From Pseudomonadota bacterium (GTDB lineage Bacteria; Pseudomonadota; Gammaproteobacteria; Xanthomonadales; SZUA-36): a stretch of DNA of 64,000 bases. The notes below the pieces were generated by a model. It was not told where the DNA came from, made no database searches, and saw only the letters and a program-made list of their open reading frames with translations. The position numbers and the translations under genes are program-made. The first letter of the stretch is position 1. Every line of letters starts with the position of its first letter. The stretch is from NCBI GenBank assembly GCA_015222805.1, contig JADFVZ010000125.1, forward strand, positions 24,342-88,341, read 5' to 3'. This document shows, in pieces, positions 8,722 through 16,254 of this stretch.

Positions 8722-8910
8722 CTATAATCCCAGCTTGTTTCCCCTAAACGATTGGTCACCTGCCTCCCTCTGTTCAGCAGCCCAGCGACCGAGCATATTA
8801 CTATTAAGCCCAAGATTCCTCGCAGCTTCTGCACGACTATAATCCTGATCCAACACCAGGCTGACTGCGTCTAGCTTGAACTCCTTTGAATACTTCTTTC
8901 TTTTGCTCAT
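8722..8910 (-). pseudogene. IS3-family transposase OrfA, truncated
   Basis: First ~57 residues of an IS3/IS911-type OrfA: a basic start, then the helix-turn-helix (YSKEFKLDAVSLVLDQ and SRAEAARNLGLNSNMLGRW). A GGGAGAAG ribosome binding site precedes the ATG. Intact OrfA proteins are near 100 residues with a leucine zipper; here the frame leaves the family after FRGN and stops. No orfB follows. A decayed insertion sequence. Confidence 0.75.
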
Positions 8911-9087
8911 TTTACTTCTCCCAGTTAATTGAATTATCCCTTAACTGGGTTGTACAATCTATTGGGCCACGTCATGTCTTATAACAAGGCTGATCGATCG
9001 AGATAAACGTTTTAACGAAAAAGCATAGGTTAGTCTAAGGTAGGTAAGCGAATCTCCTAAGCTGAACAAGCACAATACAGAGGTTAA

Positions 9088-10581
9088 ATGCAGTTTCGTG
9101 CCAAGCAAATAGCCCCTCCAAAGGAGTGGGCAATCTTCGAGGATTTGTGCCACGCCCTATTCAAACAGGTATGGCAGGATCCGCTTGCGCAGAAGAACGG
9201 GCGGAGGGGGCAAGCACAGCACGGTGTCGATGTCTTCGGTTCACCAAACGATGACCTCCAGTTATACTTGGGCGTCCAGTGTAAGGGTAAAGACAGCAAC
9301 TACGGCAGCAAGGTCGTATGGTCGGAAGTGGTGGCGGAAATTGCTAAGGCGGAACAATTCTCTCCTAAACTGGACAAGTGGATATTCGCAACCACCGCTC
9401 CTGCGGATGCCAAACTACAAAAGGCTGCCCGGGAATTGTCCGTCGAGCGTAAGGCCAAAGGTCTATTTAGTGTCGATGTGCTGGCCTGGGAAGAAATCCA
9501 GGCCCTGATGGCTGGCGCGCCTGAAGTGATAACCGAGTTCTATCCTGAGCACGCCGACCACCTGCCGCAGGTGATCGAGGCATTGCGTGCCCTACCTCCG
9601 CTCGCAGAAAAAATCGCAAGCCTCGTTGAGAGGTTCAATGCGAAGCTACCTGAGCCTTCAAATCCGCACGGCCCCGCGCTTTGGGAAGTGGTGACGTTTG
9701 ATGGCGATCGCGGGCTAGGTCCTGCCTTAATGGGCTATTCGCTAGGGCCTTCTGACGCCACTGCGTGCCCGCGCTTGACCGAAGTCGGCACCATTCTATC
9801 GCAGCTGAAAATAGCTTATTCAGCGCGCCTTATTGGCGCGTCCGGAGCTGGAAAGTCGATTTGCTCATACCAAGCTGCGAAAGTGTTGGCGGCTAGGGGC
9901 TTCCAAGTACAGCGCCTGCTAGATCCTGAGGCCGACAATATCGCATTGGAGGCGGCATTACCCGGCAAGCGCCGTCTGTGTCTCATAGACGATGCTCACC
10001 TACTAAAACCTCATGTTCTTAGTAGAATAGAGGGTCAGGCTGATCCGGCTCTACTGGTCCTTACGACGCACAATGCTATTGAGGGCGTCAGCCATCGAGG
10101 TGCGATCACACTTGACCAGAAGCGTGCGGTAAAGACGATTGCAGCTGCTCTGCGAGCCAACTTGCCCAAGACCCTGGAGGCCGTGCGTCTCGCTAACGAC
10201 AATGTGGGTGAGCGCATGATGAACACCGATATCGGCGAACGCCTGGACCATGCGGAAAGCACTTCGGATCGTCCCTGGCAGTTCTGTTTCGTGCTTGGAG
10301 GTGGTTGGCGCCGATCAAAACAAGCAGCGGATTCAGCCCGTGCAGCTAATGCTGACCTCATCCTTGCGGCGGTTGCGATCCGGCAGCTGGCATCTCGCGA
10401 TGCGCGTGCGGTTCCAGGAGAGATTGTGGAAGTCTGTGCACGTGCCGGCATCGATGCCGGAATGGTCGATCAGGGATTGGAATGGCTGGGGAAGCAAAGG
10501 CTGATCGTGGGCGTGGCGGATTGTCGGGCTCCGCATCAGCGCTTCGCTACGGTCGTGCTCAAACGTATCCTAGAGGGGTAA
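9088..10581 (+). CDS. STAND-type NTPase with N-terminal PD-(D/E)XK nuclease (5' part of split gene)
   Basis: 497-residue predicted nuclease-NTPase, probable anti-phage sensor-effector. Seen: N-terminal Mrr/Cap4-like nuclease core with Asp at about 48 (HGVDVFG) and Q-C-K at about 64-66 (GVQCKGKD); P-loop GASGAGKS at about 250-257; Walker B LCLIDDAH near 300; then a winged-helix-like region ending near 497. Family knowledge: Avs-type and related STAND proteins have nuclease, NTPase and a C-terminal repeat sensor. The gene stops at TAA 10579-10581, but the same frame stays open straight through to 12204, so a C-terminal sensor of 530+ residues follows in frame. A single CAA to TAA change would explain the split; a natural two-gene design is possible. 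It is clearly GC-richer than both flanks, pointing to separate acquisition. The ATG follows AGAGG by about 6 bases. Confidence 0.8.
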   Translation: MQFRAKQIAPPKEWAIFEDLCHALFKQVWQDPLAQKNGRRGQAQHGVDVFGSPNDDLQLYLGVQCKGKDSNYGSKVVWSEVVAEIAKAEQFSPKLDKWIFATTAPADAKLQKAARELSVERKAKGLFSVDVLAWEEIQALMAGAPEVITEFYPEHADHLPQVIEALRALPPLAEKIASLVERFNAKLPEPSNPHGPALWEVVTFDGDRGLGPALMGYSLGPSDATACPRLTEVGTILSQLKIAYSARLIGASGAGKSICSYQAAKVLAARGFQVQRLLDPEADNIALEAALPGKRRLCLIDDAHLLKPHVLSRIEGQADPALLVLTTHNAIEGVSHRGAITLDQKRAVKTIAAALRANLPKTLEAVRLANDNVGERMMNTDIGERLDHAESTSDRPWQFCFVLGGGWRRSKQAADSARAANADLILAAVAIRQLASRDARAVPGEIVEVCARAGIDAGMVDQGLEWLGKQRLIVGVADCRAPHQRFATVVLKRILEG

Positions 10582-10611
10582 GGCAAGGGTGCGCGCGAGA
10601 AGGTCGCCACA

Positions 10612-12204
10612 ATGATAGAAGGCGTATTACGCGATCCGCAATTCCCGTATGCAGGTTTGCAAGTCCTTATACATGAACTCCGCTTCGGAAGTGGTAACTA
10701 CAGATGGACGCGCCTTCTCGGACAGCCCGGGGTTGAGGCTGTGATTGCGCGATGTTGGGCGGCCGAAGGTTCGGATCGCGGTTTTGCGGCACTCGCCCTT
10801 TCAGACCTGTGGGATTTCGCGGAGGGTGGGGCGACTGCCGTGGTGGGTCCAAATGTGTCCACACTGGCGAATTGGATTTCCAATCCCAGCGATGGCGCAT
10901 ACGGTTTCGGCCACATCTTGAACAATCTTGTTCAGCAGGATCAGAATGTTGCCGAGAGGGTCGTTGCAGCCACTGATCCGATCGCAATCGCGACAGCCTA
11001 TTCCAACGCCAACCCCGATACGGCATACGGTCTTGCCGATCTCTTGAGCAGCGTCGCCTATGTGAAGGTTGATGACTTCAACACCAAGGTTCGGACTGCT
11101 ATTGATCGGGACAAACTGCGCGAGCTCGCCAAGCACGAAGCCTTTCTTGAGGACGCCTTCATCTTCTCGAAATTCTGCGCTTCCGTAGTTTGGTTGGACG
11201 AGGATCTGGCGCTGGAAATGGCCGAACTTTTCGTGCCAACTGCGCAGCAAGTCCTAGCCAAAGACCCGGTGGAAGGATTTCATCAACTCAGCCGCGATTT
11301 CGCTTCGACCGTACTACGCGTGTTTGACGTGTTGCATGTGTATGTCGGGAAGCTGAAGCCGACTCGCCGTCAGTGGGTAATCGCGCGGCGCATGTGCGAG
11401 AAAATCGACCCCAAGCGGATCGCAGAACACATCTCGACGGTGCGCCCCCGGAATTTTCAGTCAGCAGGCTTCTTCCTTCATTTCCTCTGCCAGTCGGCAC
11501 CACGGAAATACGAAGCGGCCCTTTGCCAAGTCGATTGGAACAAGCTGGATTCGGTCATTGGCGATGATTGGGGGAATATGCCTCATGACACCGAGGTGCT
11601 CTTGGCCACCCTCTATTTGCGGCCATCGACGCGGCACCTTGTCCAAAAATTCATCTCCGACAGGGCCGACCGGATCGTGCATTTTCCACCGCGACTGATG
11701 CTAATGGTGCCGGAAGTTGGCCTCGCACATCTAGCCAAGGGCAACTCGCTTCGACTAGCCCAACACGGCCACTTGAGTTGGGACTTCGGCGGCATAGCCT
11801 TGGCCTTCATCGTAGATGCGCGACCCGAATTGGTTGAGCAGGCTGTCGGCCCCTTTGTTGATGAGATAGCGCGTGGGGTGACGAACTACAACCGAAACTC
11901 CACCGGCCAAGCAGAAGGTTTTGTTCGCGTGGTGATTGAGCATACGCCTGCCGTTTGGCACCAAATTTTAGCTAAACTTGATCCCGCTGTGGCTGAGAAA
12001 AATTTGGCTGAATGCCTCAGAGGAGACGTGGATCATCGGCGAACGGCAGCGGCCGTCATTGAGTCCGCAATGAGCTTGGATGGCCCCGTCAGCGGCATGG
12101 CTCGTCGTTTGCGGGCACGATTCCCAAATGCATCAACCGCGCCGACCGACACGCCGCGTTTCAGCAGACGGCGCGGGCGGGCGCGTCGGAAGCGCAAAGG
12201 ATAG
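10612..12204 (+). CDS. C-terminal helical-repeat part of the split STAND protein
   Basis: 530 residues from the ATG at 10612, though the frame is open from 10582, directly after the TAA of the upstream part. The sequence is rich in helices with repeated short units (LADLLSSVAYVK, LEMAELFVPTA, KYEAALCQVDW) and ends in a basic tail (RRRGRARRKRKG), consistent with a TPR/HEAT-like sensor but with no named motif I can recognise. It has the same GC-rich composition as the upstream part. A weak AAGG lies 9-10 bases before the ATG, so translation re-start is conceivable. I read it as either the 3' half of a nonsense-mutated 1038-codon gene or the second gene of a two-component system. Confidence 0.7.
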   Translation: MIEGVLRDPQFPYAGLQVLIHELRFGSGNYRWTRLLGQPGVEAVIARCWAAEGSDRGFAALALSDLWDFAEGGATAVVGPNVSTLANWISNPSDGAYGFGHILNNLVQQDQNVAERVVAATDPIAIATAYSNANPDTAYGLADLLSSVAYVKVDDFNTKVRTAIDRDKLRELAKHEAFLEDAFIFSKFCASVVWLDEDLALEMAELFVPTAQQVLAKDPVEGFHQLSRDFASTVLRVFDVLHVYVGKLKPTRRQWVIARRMCEKIDPKRIAEHISTVRPRNFQSAGFFLHFLCQSAPRKYEAALCQVDWNKLDSVIGDDWGNMPHDTEVLLATLYLRPSTRHLVQKFISDRADRIVHFPPRLMLMVPEVGLAHLAKGNSLRLAQHGHLSWDFGGIALAFIVDARPELVEQAVGPFVDEIARGVTNYNRNSTGQAEGFVRVVIEHTPAVWHQILAKLDPAVAEKNLAECLRGDVDHRRTAAAVIESAMSLDGPVSGMARRLRARFPNASTAPTDTPRFSRRRGRARRKRKG

Positions 12205-12524
12205 CTGTAAAGAATGATAGCCTTTTGAATCAGGCGCTGATGTCATCAGGTGTAAATGTACAAGAAAGCATCATACTAAAGCTCATTTAAGCCTTTGATT
12301 TTATTAATGGACATTTTTGAACTCAAGTGAAAGTATCATACTTACAAACTAGACCTTCCCTAATTTACTCAATTCTCTTACAAATAAGTATCATACTTAA
12401 TTTCAGTCTTGCTCAATAACTTAACAATACCGGCGCAAGCGCTTTGTGTGGCATTATGGATGCGTGATGCGCCAATTACCTTTATTGGAGCACTTTGTTC
12501 TGTTGTCCATCTTCGCAGCGCTAT
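12205..12524. other. Gap holding Tn7-like end repeats
   Basis: Non-coding 320 bases. Contents: a candidate Tn7-like left end with three AAGYATCATACT sites (12251-12399) and, nearer the HicB-like gene, a stretch (12430-12470) with repeated GCGC and TGCGTGATGCGCC motifs that I cannot assign. Confidence 0.6.
12251..12399 (+). mobile_element. Candidate Tn7-like transposon left end with three TnsB-type sites
   Basis: Begins TGTAAATGTACAAGAAAGC. Aligned with the known Tn7 terminus, the TGT, the ACAA.AAAG block and the ..ACT fall at identical spacing. Two more copies of AAGTATCATACTT follow at 12331-12343 and 12386-12398, each a near-perfect palindrome, about 55-65 bases apart, like the dispersed TnsB sites of a Tn7 left end. 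The likely partner end is at 15392. Flanking five bases (TCAGG, CATGG) do not match, so the pairing is uncertain. Confidence 0.5.
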
Positions 12525-13157
12525 CTAGGAAAAATTACCTGTAGATTTATCCCTTTTCCTCGTCACTAATTCATTTGCCCCATGAGTAACCACATTAGCC
12601 AGATATTCTGATCGGTTCATTCCGAGCCCTGCAGCTTTGTGATTAATGATATCTAATGCTCCAGATTTTATCGTCGCATTAATACGTATTGCAGGAACGG
12701 TTGGTACTTCGGGATTAATGCCATCTTTGGTGCGCTTTATCGGAATGCTAGGCCCAGTGTGTTTTATTAAACCTAACATACCAACATGGGCCAAATACTC
12801 AGAGCGGCTCATGCCGTGATCTGCGGCCTTAGTATCGGCGAGTTTTAATGTTTCCGGTTTGAACGTAAGATTAATCCGCTTGGTTGGCCCAAGCAGCGAA
12901 TCAATGTCGACATCAACATAGGCCAGAAAAGAGAACCCTTTATCACAATGAAGGTCCGATAATTTGACCTCGTATGCGGCTGAGGGCACGTCCAGACCAT
13001 CCCTGATCAAACACTCAGCGCGAAACACAATTGCTTCCTGCGCGTTTGAGATTGCTCCATCAATAGAATGGGCGCGTGTAGTGCACCTCGGAAGATCGGG
13101 CACCATCACATTAAAATTTATTTCATCATCCGTATGTACAATTACTGGATATCGCAT
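12525..13157 (-). CDS. HicB-like antitoxin/repressor with two ribbon-helix-helix domains
   Basis: 210 residues. Seen: an N-terminal HicB fold (MRYPVIVHTDDE, then VMVPDLPRCTTRAHSIDGAISNAQEAI, residues 1-50), followed by two tandem ribbon-helix-helix-type segments with matching ends: TKRINLTFKPETLK...GMSRSEYLA and AIRINATIKSGALD...GMNRSEYLA. Usual HicB has one DNA-binding domain and about 130-150 residues. The start at 13157 (MRYP) is chosen for its GGAGGT site a few bases upstream; a longer frame to 13181 lacks one. No hicA toxin gene is seen on either side, so it is an orphan antitoxin or a stand-alone regulator. Upstream decanucleotide repeats may be its operator. Confidence 0.75.
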   Translation of the reverse strand: MRYPVIVHTDDEINFNVMVPDLPRCTTRAHSIDGAISNAQEAIVFRAECLIRDGLDVPSAAYEVKLSDLHCDKGFSFLAYVDVDIDSLLGPTKRINLTFKPETLKLADTKAADHGMSRSEYLAHVGMLGLIKHTGPSIPIKRTKDGINPEVPTVPAIRINATIKSGALDIINHKAAGLGMNRSEYLANVVTHGANELVTRKRDKSTGNFS

Positions 13158-13208
13158 AGAACCTCCAACTAACAAAATCATTTACCTGAATAGCATGATA
13201 GATTAACT

Positions 13209-13238
13209 ATACACACTAATACACACTAATACACACTA
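13209..13238. repeat. Three tandem ACACACTAAT decamers, probable operator
   Basis: Three consecutive 10-base units (ACACACTAAT, ACACACTAAT, ACACACTACG) about 52 bases upstream of the HicB-like start. One unit per helical turn suits cooperative binding of ribbon-helix-helix dimers, making this a likely autoregulatory operator. Confidence 0.5.
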
Positions 13239-13278
13239 CGCCAAGGGAAAGCGTCAAGAAAAAGCCTCAAAATTGCAT

Positions 13279-13322
13279 ATTCCGGTTAATTTGAACACCG
13301 ATTCCGGTTTTATTTGAACACC
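13279..13322. repeat. IS21-type terminal repeats
   Basis: Two direct copies of ATTCCGGTT(T)(A/T)ATTTGAACACC (13279-13299 and 13301-13322), 30 bases beyond the end of the istB fragment. Multiple terminal repeats are typical of IS21-family ends, so this marks the right end of the truncated element. Confidence 0.6.
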
Positions 13323-13351
13323 TGATTTCTCAACGCATTCCGAAGTCTCTT

Positions 13352-13616
13352 TTAACTCAAGTGTTCATATTGGTCAACTCCTCCGATTAATTTCTGCATG
13401 GATTCACCTTTTAGTTTAAGCCGGTGTGAGTTGTGCATTAACCGATCCAGGATGGCATCAGCCAGCGTGTTATCACCGATGCTGGCGTACCATTTATCGG
13501 TTGGCAACTGACTGATGACAACCGTAGATGTGTGACCGTGACGGTCATCCATGATTTCCATAAGATCATTTCGATGCGCGGGTTTTAGTGCTTCAAGTGG
13601 TATCGCCAAGTTAACC
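13352..13616 (-). pseudogene. istB: IS21 helper ATPase IstB, 3' fragment
   Basis: About 87 codons matching the C-terminal end of IstB: RNDLMEIMDDRHGHTS, SQLPTDKWYASIGD, TLADAILDRLMHNSHR and LKGES are the hallmark segments. The P-loop half is missing. The frame is cut at 13617, where an IS6-family terminal sequence begins, so an IS6 insertion or deletion removed the rest. Confidence 0.85.
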
Positions 13617-13640
13617 GGCTGTAACTGCTAGAATCAGGCG
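13617..13640 (+). repeat. IS6-family terminal inverted repeat
   Basis: GGCTGTAACTGCTAGAATCAGGCG lies directly before the IS6-type transposase start. A diverged copy, GCTGTAACAACTAGAATCAGGTG, occurs at about 16328-16350, showing another end of the same IS in the island. Confidence 0.55.
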
Positions 13641-13962
13641 ATGAATACTTATAAGCGTCATAGGTTTCCTCCAGATATCATTAGTTACTCAGTTTGGCTC
13701 TACTATCGATTTAATCTCAGTCACCGGTATATCGAGGATCTCCTGGCCGAGCGGGGAATCACTGTCAGCCATGAATCAATCAGACTGTGGTGCATCAAAT
13801 TCGGTGCAAGATATGCGAGACGCCTGAAGCGCCGACACAGAGGCTATGGCGACACATTCTACATCGATGAAGTCTTCATAAAAATTAGCGGTGAGCAACA
13901 CTACCTTTGGCGGGCAGTGGATCAGGATGGTGTGGTGGTAGCTGTGTATCTCCAAAGAAAGC
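13641..13962 (+). pseudogene. IS6-family transposase, N-terminal fragment
   Basis: Starts with ATG at 13641. Residues 1-107 match the IS6/IS26 transposase: RHRFPPDIISYSVWLYYRFNLS, the helix-turn-helix (RYIEDLLAERGITVSHESIRLW), and the first catalytic Asp in GDTFYIDEVFIKI, then the strand LWRAVDQDGVVVAVYLQ. After about 13960 the frame leaves the family and ends at 14015. The second Asp and the Glu are absent, so it is inactive. Confidence 0.85.
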
Positions 13963-13964
13963 GT

Positions 13965-14172
13965 TTAGTTCGGGTAGAGGGTTGTACCTGGGTTGTTAAA
14001 ATAGTGTTCTTTTAGAATGCTTTTAATATGTTGGTCGCTCGCTTTGTCTGTAAACGCTTTGAGTGTTTGACCATTTTTCCAGCCAACCGTGTAATCGTCT
14101 AAGGACTTAGGTAGGGTTGACAGCCATGCTTCGGCGGACGGATGGAATACGCCATTCGTCCAAATACTCCTC
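13965..14172 (-). pseudogene. Unknown coding remnant on the minus strand
   Basis: An open frame of about 69 codons without a clear start, ending in TAA at 13965-13967. The sequence (for example FHPSAEAWLSTLPKSLDDY and VGWKNGQTLKAFTD) looks protein-like in composition. I do not recognise the family. It abuts the breakpoint of the IS6 fragment and is probably the 3' end of a gene truncated by the rearrangements. Confidence 0.35.
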
Positions 14173-14709
14173 TATTTATAATACTTACCTCTTACACGGC
14201 TAGCTCAATTTTGTATAAAAATATTAAAATTAAAACCCATATAATCAAAAGGTTATATTTAGTAAAAGAGCTCAGCTTTGACCCAATGTCACAGCATATC
14301 TGTATGAACCGGTTTTTACGCCTCCATCACCTTCTATGTTGAATTGTACTTAAATTTATACCGGCAATTGCTGTCGGAGAGTAATAAAGTATCATACTGA
14401 GTAATAAAGTTGCATACTGGATTTCTAGGCCATTGATAAATAATGATTAAAATATAAGGTCAGGCAAATTGTGCTTAGCCAGTATGATACTTTATTAATT
14501 ATGGACAAAAATACACCCATATAGAATGCGGGATACAGTGGGTTTAAGTATGAACCTTTATTACTCTCCGACAATTGCACTGAATAATGATCAGGGATGA
14601 ACTTGGTATTATATTGATTACACACTATATTGTCGTCTATATGCTGGTATGAATATGAGTGCGATTCAACAGTCTTGATAATTATTATTAGTCATCCTCC
14701 CAGCATCAA
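14173..14709. other. Non-coding stretch with mini Tn7-like element
   Basis: AT-rich. Holds the 202-base mini-element at 14372-14573 and, near 14658-14671, a minus-strand TGTTGAATCGCACTC motif related to the repeats at 8658 and 24070. A weak frame at 14142-14342 has no ribosome binding site or recognisable motif. Confidence 0.6.
14372..14573. mobile_element. 202-bp mini Tn7-like element with perfect 5-bp target duplication
   Basis: Starts TGTCGGAGAGTAATAAAG and ends with the reverse complement CTTTATTACTCTCCGACA. It is flanked by ATTGC on both sides (14367-14371 and 14574-14578), the 5-base duplication expected of Tn7-like transposition. The left end carries two TnsB-type sites (AATAAAGTATCATACTG and AATAAAGTTGCATACTG); the right end carries two more in inverted orientation (14481-14491 and 14547-14557). 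No gene fits inside. It is a non-autonomous element mobilised in trans. Confidence 0.75.
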
Positions 14710-15105
14710 TCACAACTTTGCCAGAGATAAGCCATAGAGCACAATTACTAATACGATGAACAAGCATAGGGCAGTAAACAGCCCAATTTTTCTGGCTCTG
14801 CTTATAAATCCGTAATAGATATCGTGGGAGCAATCTTCACTCGCCGACTTGGCAACCTCTGCAACTTCTTTTAGGCCTATCCAAACGCCCCATCCAACCA
14901 CGGCCACACATATGGAAGCAATTACAGAAATTAAAACTATAATAAGAAAGATGGCATTTTTAGTTTCATTGCTAGTATCAGCACTCAAAATGTACCCAGT
15001 TATGGCAACCAAAATAGCCAGATAAAAGGTAAACCCCTTCTGAATAGCCGAGCTAGCTTCTGAAATATTACTCCACATTAGACCTGCTAGTTCTGATGAT
15101 TTCAT
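14710..15105 (-). CDS. Small membrane protein, three predicted helices
   Basis: 131 residues. Three hydrophobic stretches are clear: about 26-42 (FTFYLAILVAITGYIL), 50-76 (AIFLIIVLISVIASICVAVV) and 108-128 (LFTALCLFIVLVIVLYGLSL). A polar segment of about 30 residues with Cys and His lies between the second and third. I recognise no family. The ribosome binding site is weak. It lies between two Tn7-like ends, so it may be transposon cargo; a membrane effector role in defence is conceivable but unsupported. Confidence 0.55.
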   Translation of the reverse strand: MKSSELAGLMWSNISEASSAIQKGFTFYLAILVAITGYILSADTSNETKNAIFLIIVLISVIASICVAVVGWGVWIGLKEVAEVAKSASEDCSHDIYYGFISRARKIGLFTALCLFIVLVIVLYGLSLAKL

Positions 15106-15245
15106 TTGTTACATAACCTTGAGGTAAGTTGAAGTCTGAAGCCTAGCGTAAGCTTATCCGTTTGGCCACTTATTATGTGACTTTTTGGACTTACCAGATG
15201 TCGTAGACAACACCAAGCTATTAATTGAGCGGGGCAAGGGGTTGT

Positions 15246-15392
15246 CAGTATGATGCTTTATTACTCAGAATAAACCAGAATTTAGTAAATTCAACTTTCA
15301 GTATGATACTTTATTTATTTCAGGTTGATTTTATTAACGGTGGAATGCGGGTTATAGGGGATCTCAGTATGAAACTTTAATACTCTCCTACA
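15246..15392 (-). mobile_element. Tn7-like transposon right end with three TnsB-type sites
   Basis: Read on the minus strand from 15392: TGTAGGAGAGTATTAAAG then TTTCATACTGAG, nearly the same as the mini-element end at 14372. Two further sites lie inside (15300-15310 and 15247-15257, consensus AATAAAGYATCATACTGA). The outer ACA touches the start of a subtilase gene fragment, so the transposon interrupted that gene. Confidence 0.65.
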
Positions 15393-15847
15393 CATGGACC
15401 ATTCTTGGTGGTGCCGGCACCGGCCAGGGAGTGGTTGATCTGGAACAGGGCTGGACCCTAAACCATGAAGACCTCACTGCTCATGGCGCCAGCTTATTAT
15501 TTGGCGTCTTACAAAACGGATCACGTCCACATGGTACCTCGGTTCTGGGTGAGATATGCGCCGTTGATAATACTGTAGGTTGTGTCAGCATAGCGTCGGA
15601 AATTGCCTCAGTGAACGTATCTTCCCATTCGGGCTCACTGGCTAATGTACCTGATGCCATCGTAGCGGCAATTGCCACTATGGATTTCGGTCAGGTGCTG
15701 TTGCTGGAAGTTCAAACCGTTGCACCGGCCGCACCGGTATTCGGAGCGCCAGTAGAACTGATTGATGAATCATTCGAGGCTATTCGCCTGGCTTCAGCCC
15801 TGGGGATTATCGTGGTTGAAGCCGGAGGCAATGGTGTCATTTTTGGT
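15393..15847 (+). pseudogene. Subtilisin-like protease fragment
   Basis: About 150 in-frame codons of an S8-type protease. Seen: GTGQGVVDLEQGW, the His motif HGTSVLGEI, and the strand IIVVEAGGNG that precedes the oxyanion Asn in many subtilases. There is no N-terminal signal, no catalytic Ser block (GTSMA), and no natural start or stop. The left edge is the Tn7-like end at 15392; the right edge is the AATAGATGAGACTG repeat at 15848. It is a gene remnant cut on both sides and is not a duplicate of the intact subtilase at 47.4-49.8 kb. Confidence 0.75.
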
Positions 15848-15883
15848 AATAGATGAGACTGAGTTGAAATAGATGAGACTGAG
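15848..15883 (+). repeat. Two AATAGATGAGACTGAG units, IS-end-like
   Basis: Exact 16-base copies at 15848-15863 and 15868-15883, 20 bases apart. Single copies recur at 16274-16286 and 16361-16374, and at 23905-23918 and 23928-23941 beside the istA remnant. Regularly spaced repeats at ends fit IS21-type terminal transposase sites. Confidence 0.5.
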
Positions 15884-15944
15884 ATAGTGATAAAGGCTCA
15901 ATCAGCAGCTTTTAGGTGAGAGAACCTGGATTGTGACGACAGTA
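15868..15944 (+). repeat. Dispersed ~77-bp repeat, copy R1
   Basis: Aligns with 16361-16437 over the full length at roughly 75-80 percent identity by eye: AATAGATGAGACTG, then ATAGTGAT, AATCAGCAGCTTT, AGGTGAGAGAA.CTGG.TTGTG and ACAGTA. Two more diverged copies lie at 22391-22462 and 28794-28867. It precedes the lipoprotein gene by 37 bases. Nature unknown: IS-derived end or recombination module. Confidence 0.5.
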
Positions 15945-15981
15945 TTACCATGAATACAGAGTTTAATAATAGGAGTATGTT

Positions 15982-16254
15982 ATGACAAGTAAAAGAACAG
16001 CTTTAATGATAATGTTGGTCACCATGGTACTAATAAGTGCTTGTGCAATGAAAAAACCCACAACAGGTGTTGGTCAATGTAAGACGCAGTGTTCACTGGA
16101 TTACCCAGAAAAATTAACTGAATGTAGAGACTACTGTGATTGTGCATACAAAGGAGCAAGTATTGCTGATAAAACAAATGGCTCCCCAAAAAAGACAACG
16201 GAACTGGCCTGTCGCGCAATAGCCAAAAAGGCGGGTGTAGTAATAACAGATTGA
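15982..16254 (+). CDS. Small cysteine-rich lipoprotein
   Basis: 90 residues with a lipoprotein signal: basic start, hydrophobic core (TALMIMLVTMVLISAC) and lipobox LISAC with Cys at about 21. The mature part is about 70 residues with six further Cys (GQCKTQCSLDYPEKLTECRD, YCDCAY, ELAC), suggesting disulfides and therefore periplasmic or outer-membrane location. AGGAG lies 6-7 bases before the ATG. It sits alone between repeats R1 and R2, like a cassette. No family recognised; export is the only firm inference. Confidence 0.75.
   Translation: MTSKRTALMIMLVTMVLISACAMKKPTTGVGQCKTQCSLDYPEKLTECRDYCDCAYKGASIADKTNGSPKKTTELACRAIAKKAGVVITD

Larger units (their letters stand above)
8657..9087. other. 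Gap with transposon-end repeat and IS3-family remnant
   Basis: This 431-base gap holds the 45-base TGTT...AACA inverted sequence (8658-8702), a truncated IS3-family orfA (8722-8910) with a possible IS end reading TGTACAACCCAG on the minus strand near 8944-8955, and the upstream region of the STAND nuclease gene. Confidence 0.6.

Noticed and set aside
13209-13238. CRISPR array
   Set aside because: Three adjacent 10-base units with no spacers and no cas genes; this is an operator-like tandem repeat.
12525-13400. Complete HicAB toxin-antitoxin pair
   Set aside because: Only the HicB-like gene is present; I looked on both sides for a small double-stranded-RNA-binding-type toxin and found none.
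14142-14342. 66-codon plus-strand reading frame
   Set aside because: AT-rich, no ribosome binding site or motif, and it crosses remnant DNA between transposon pieces.
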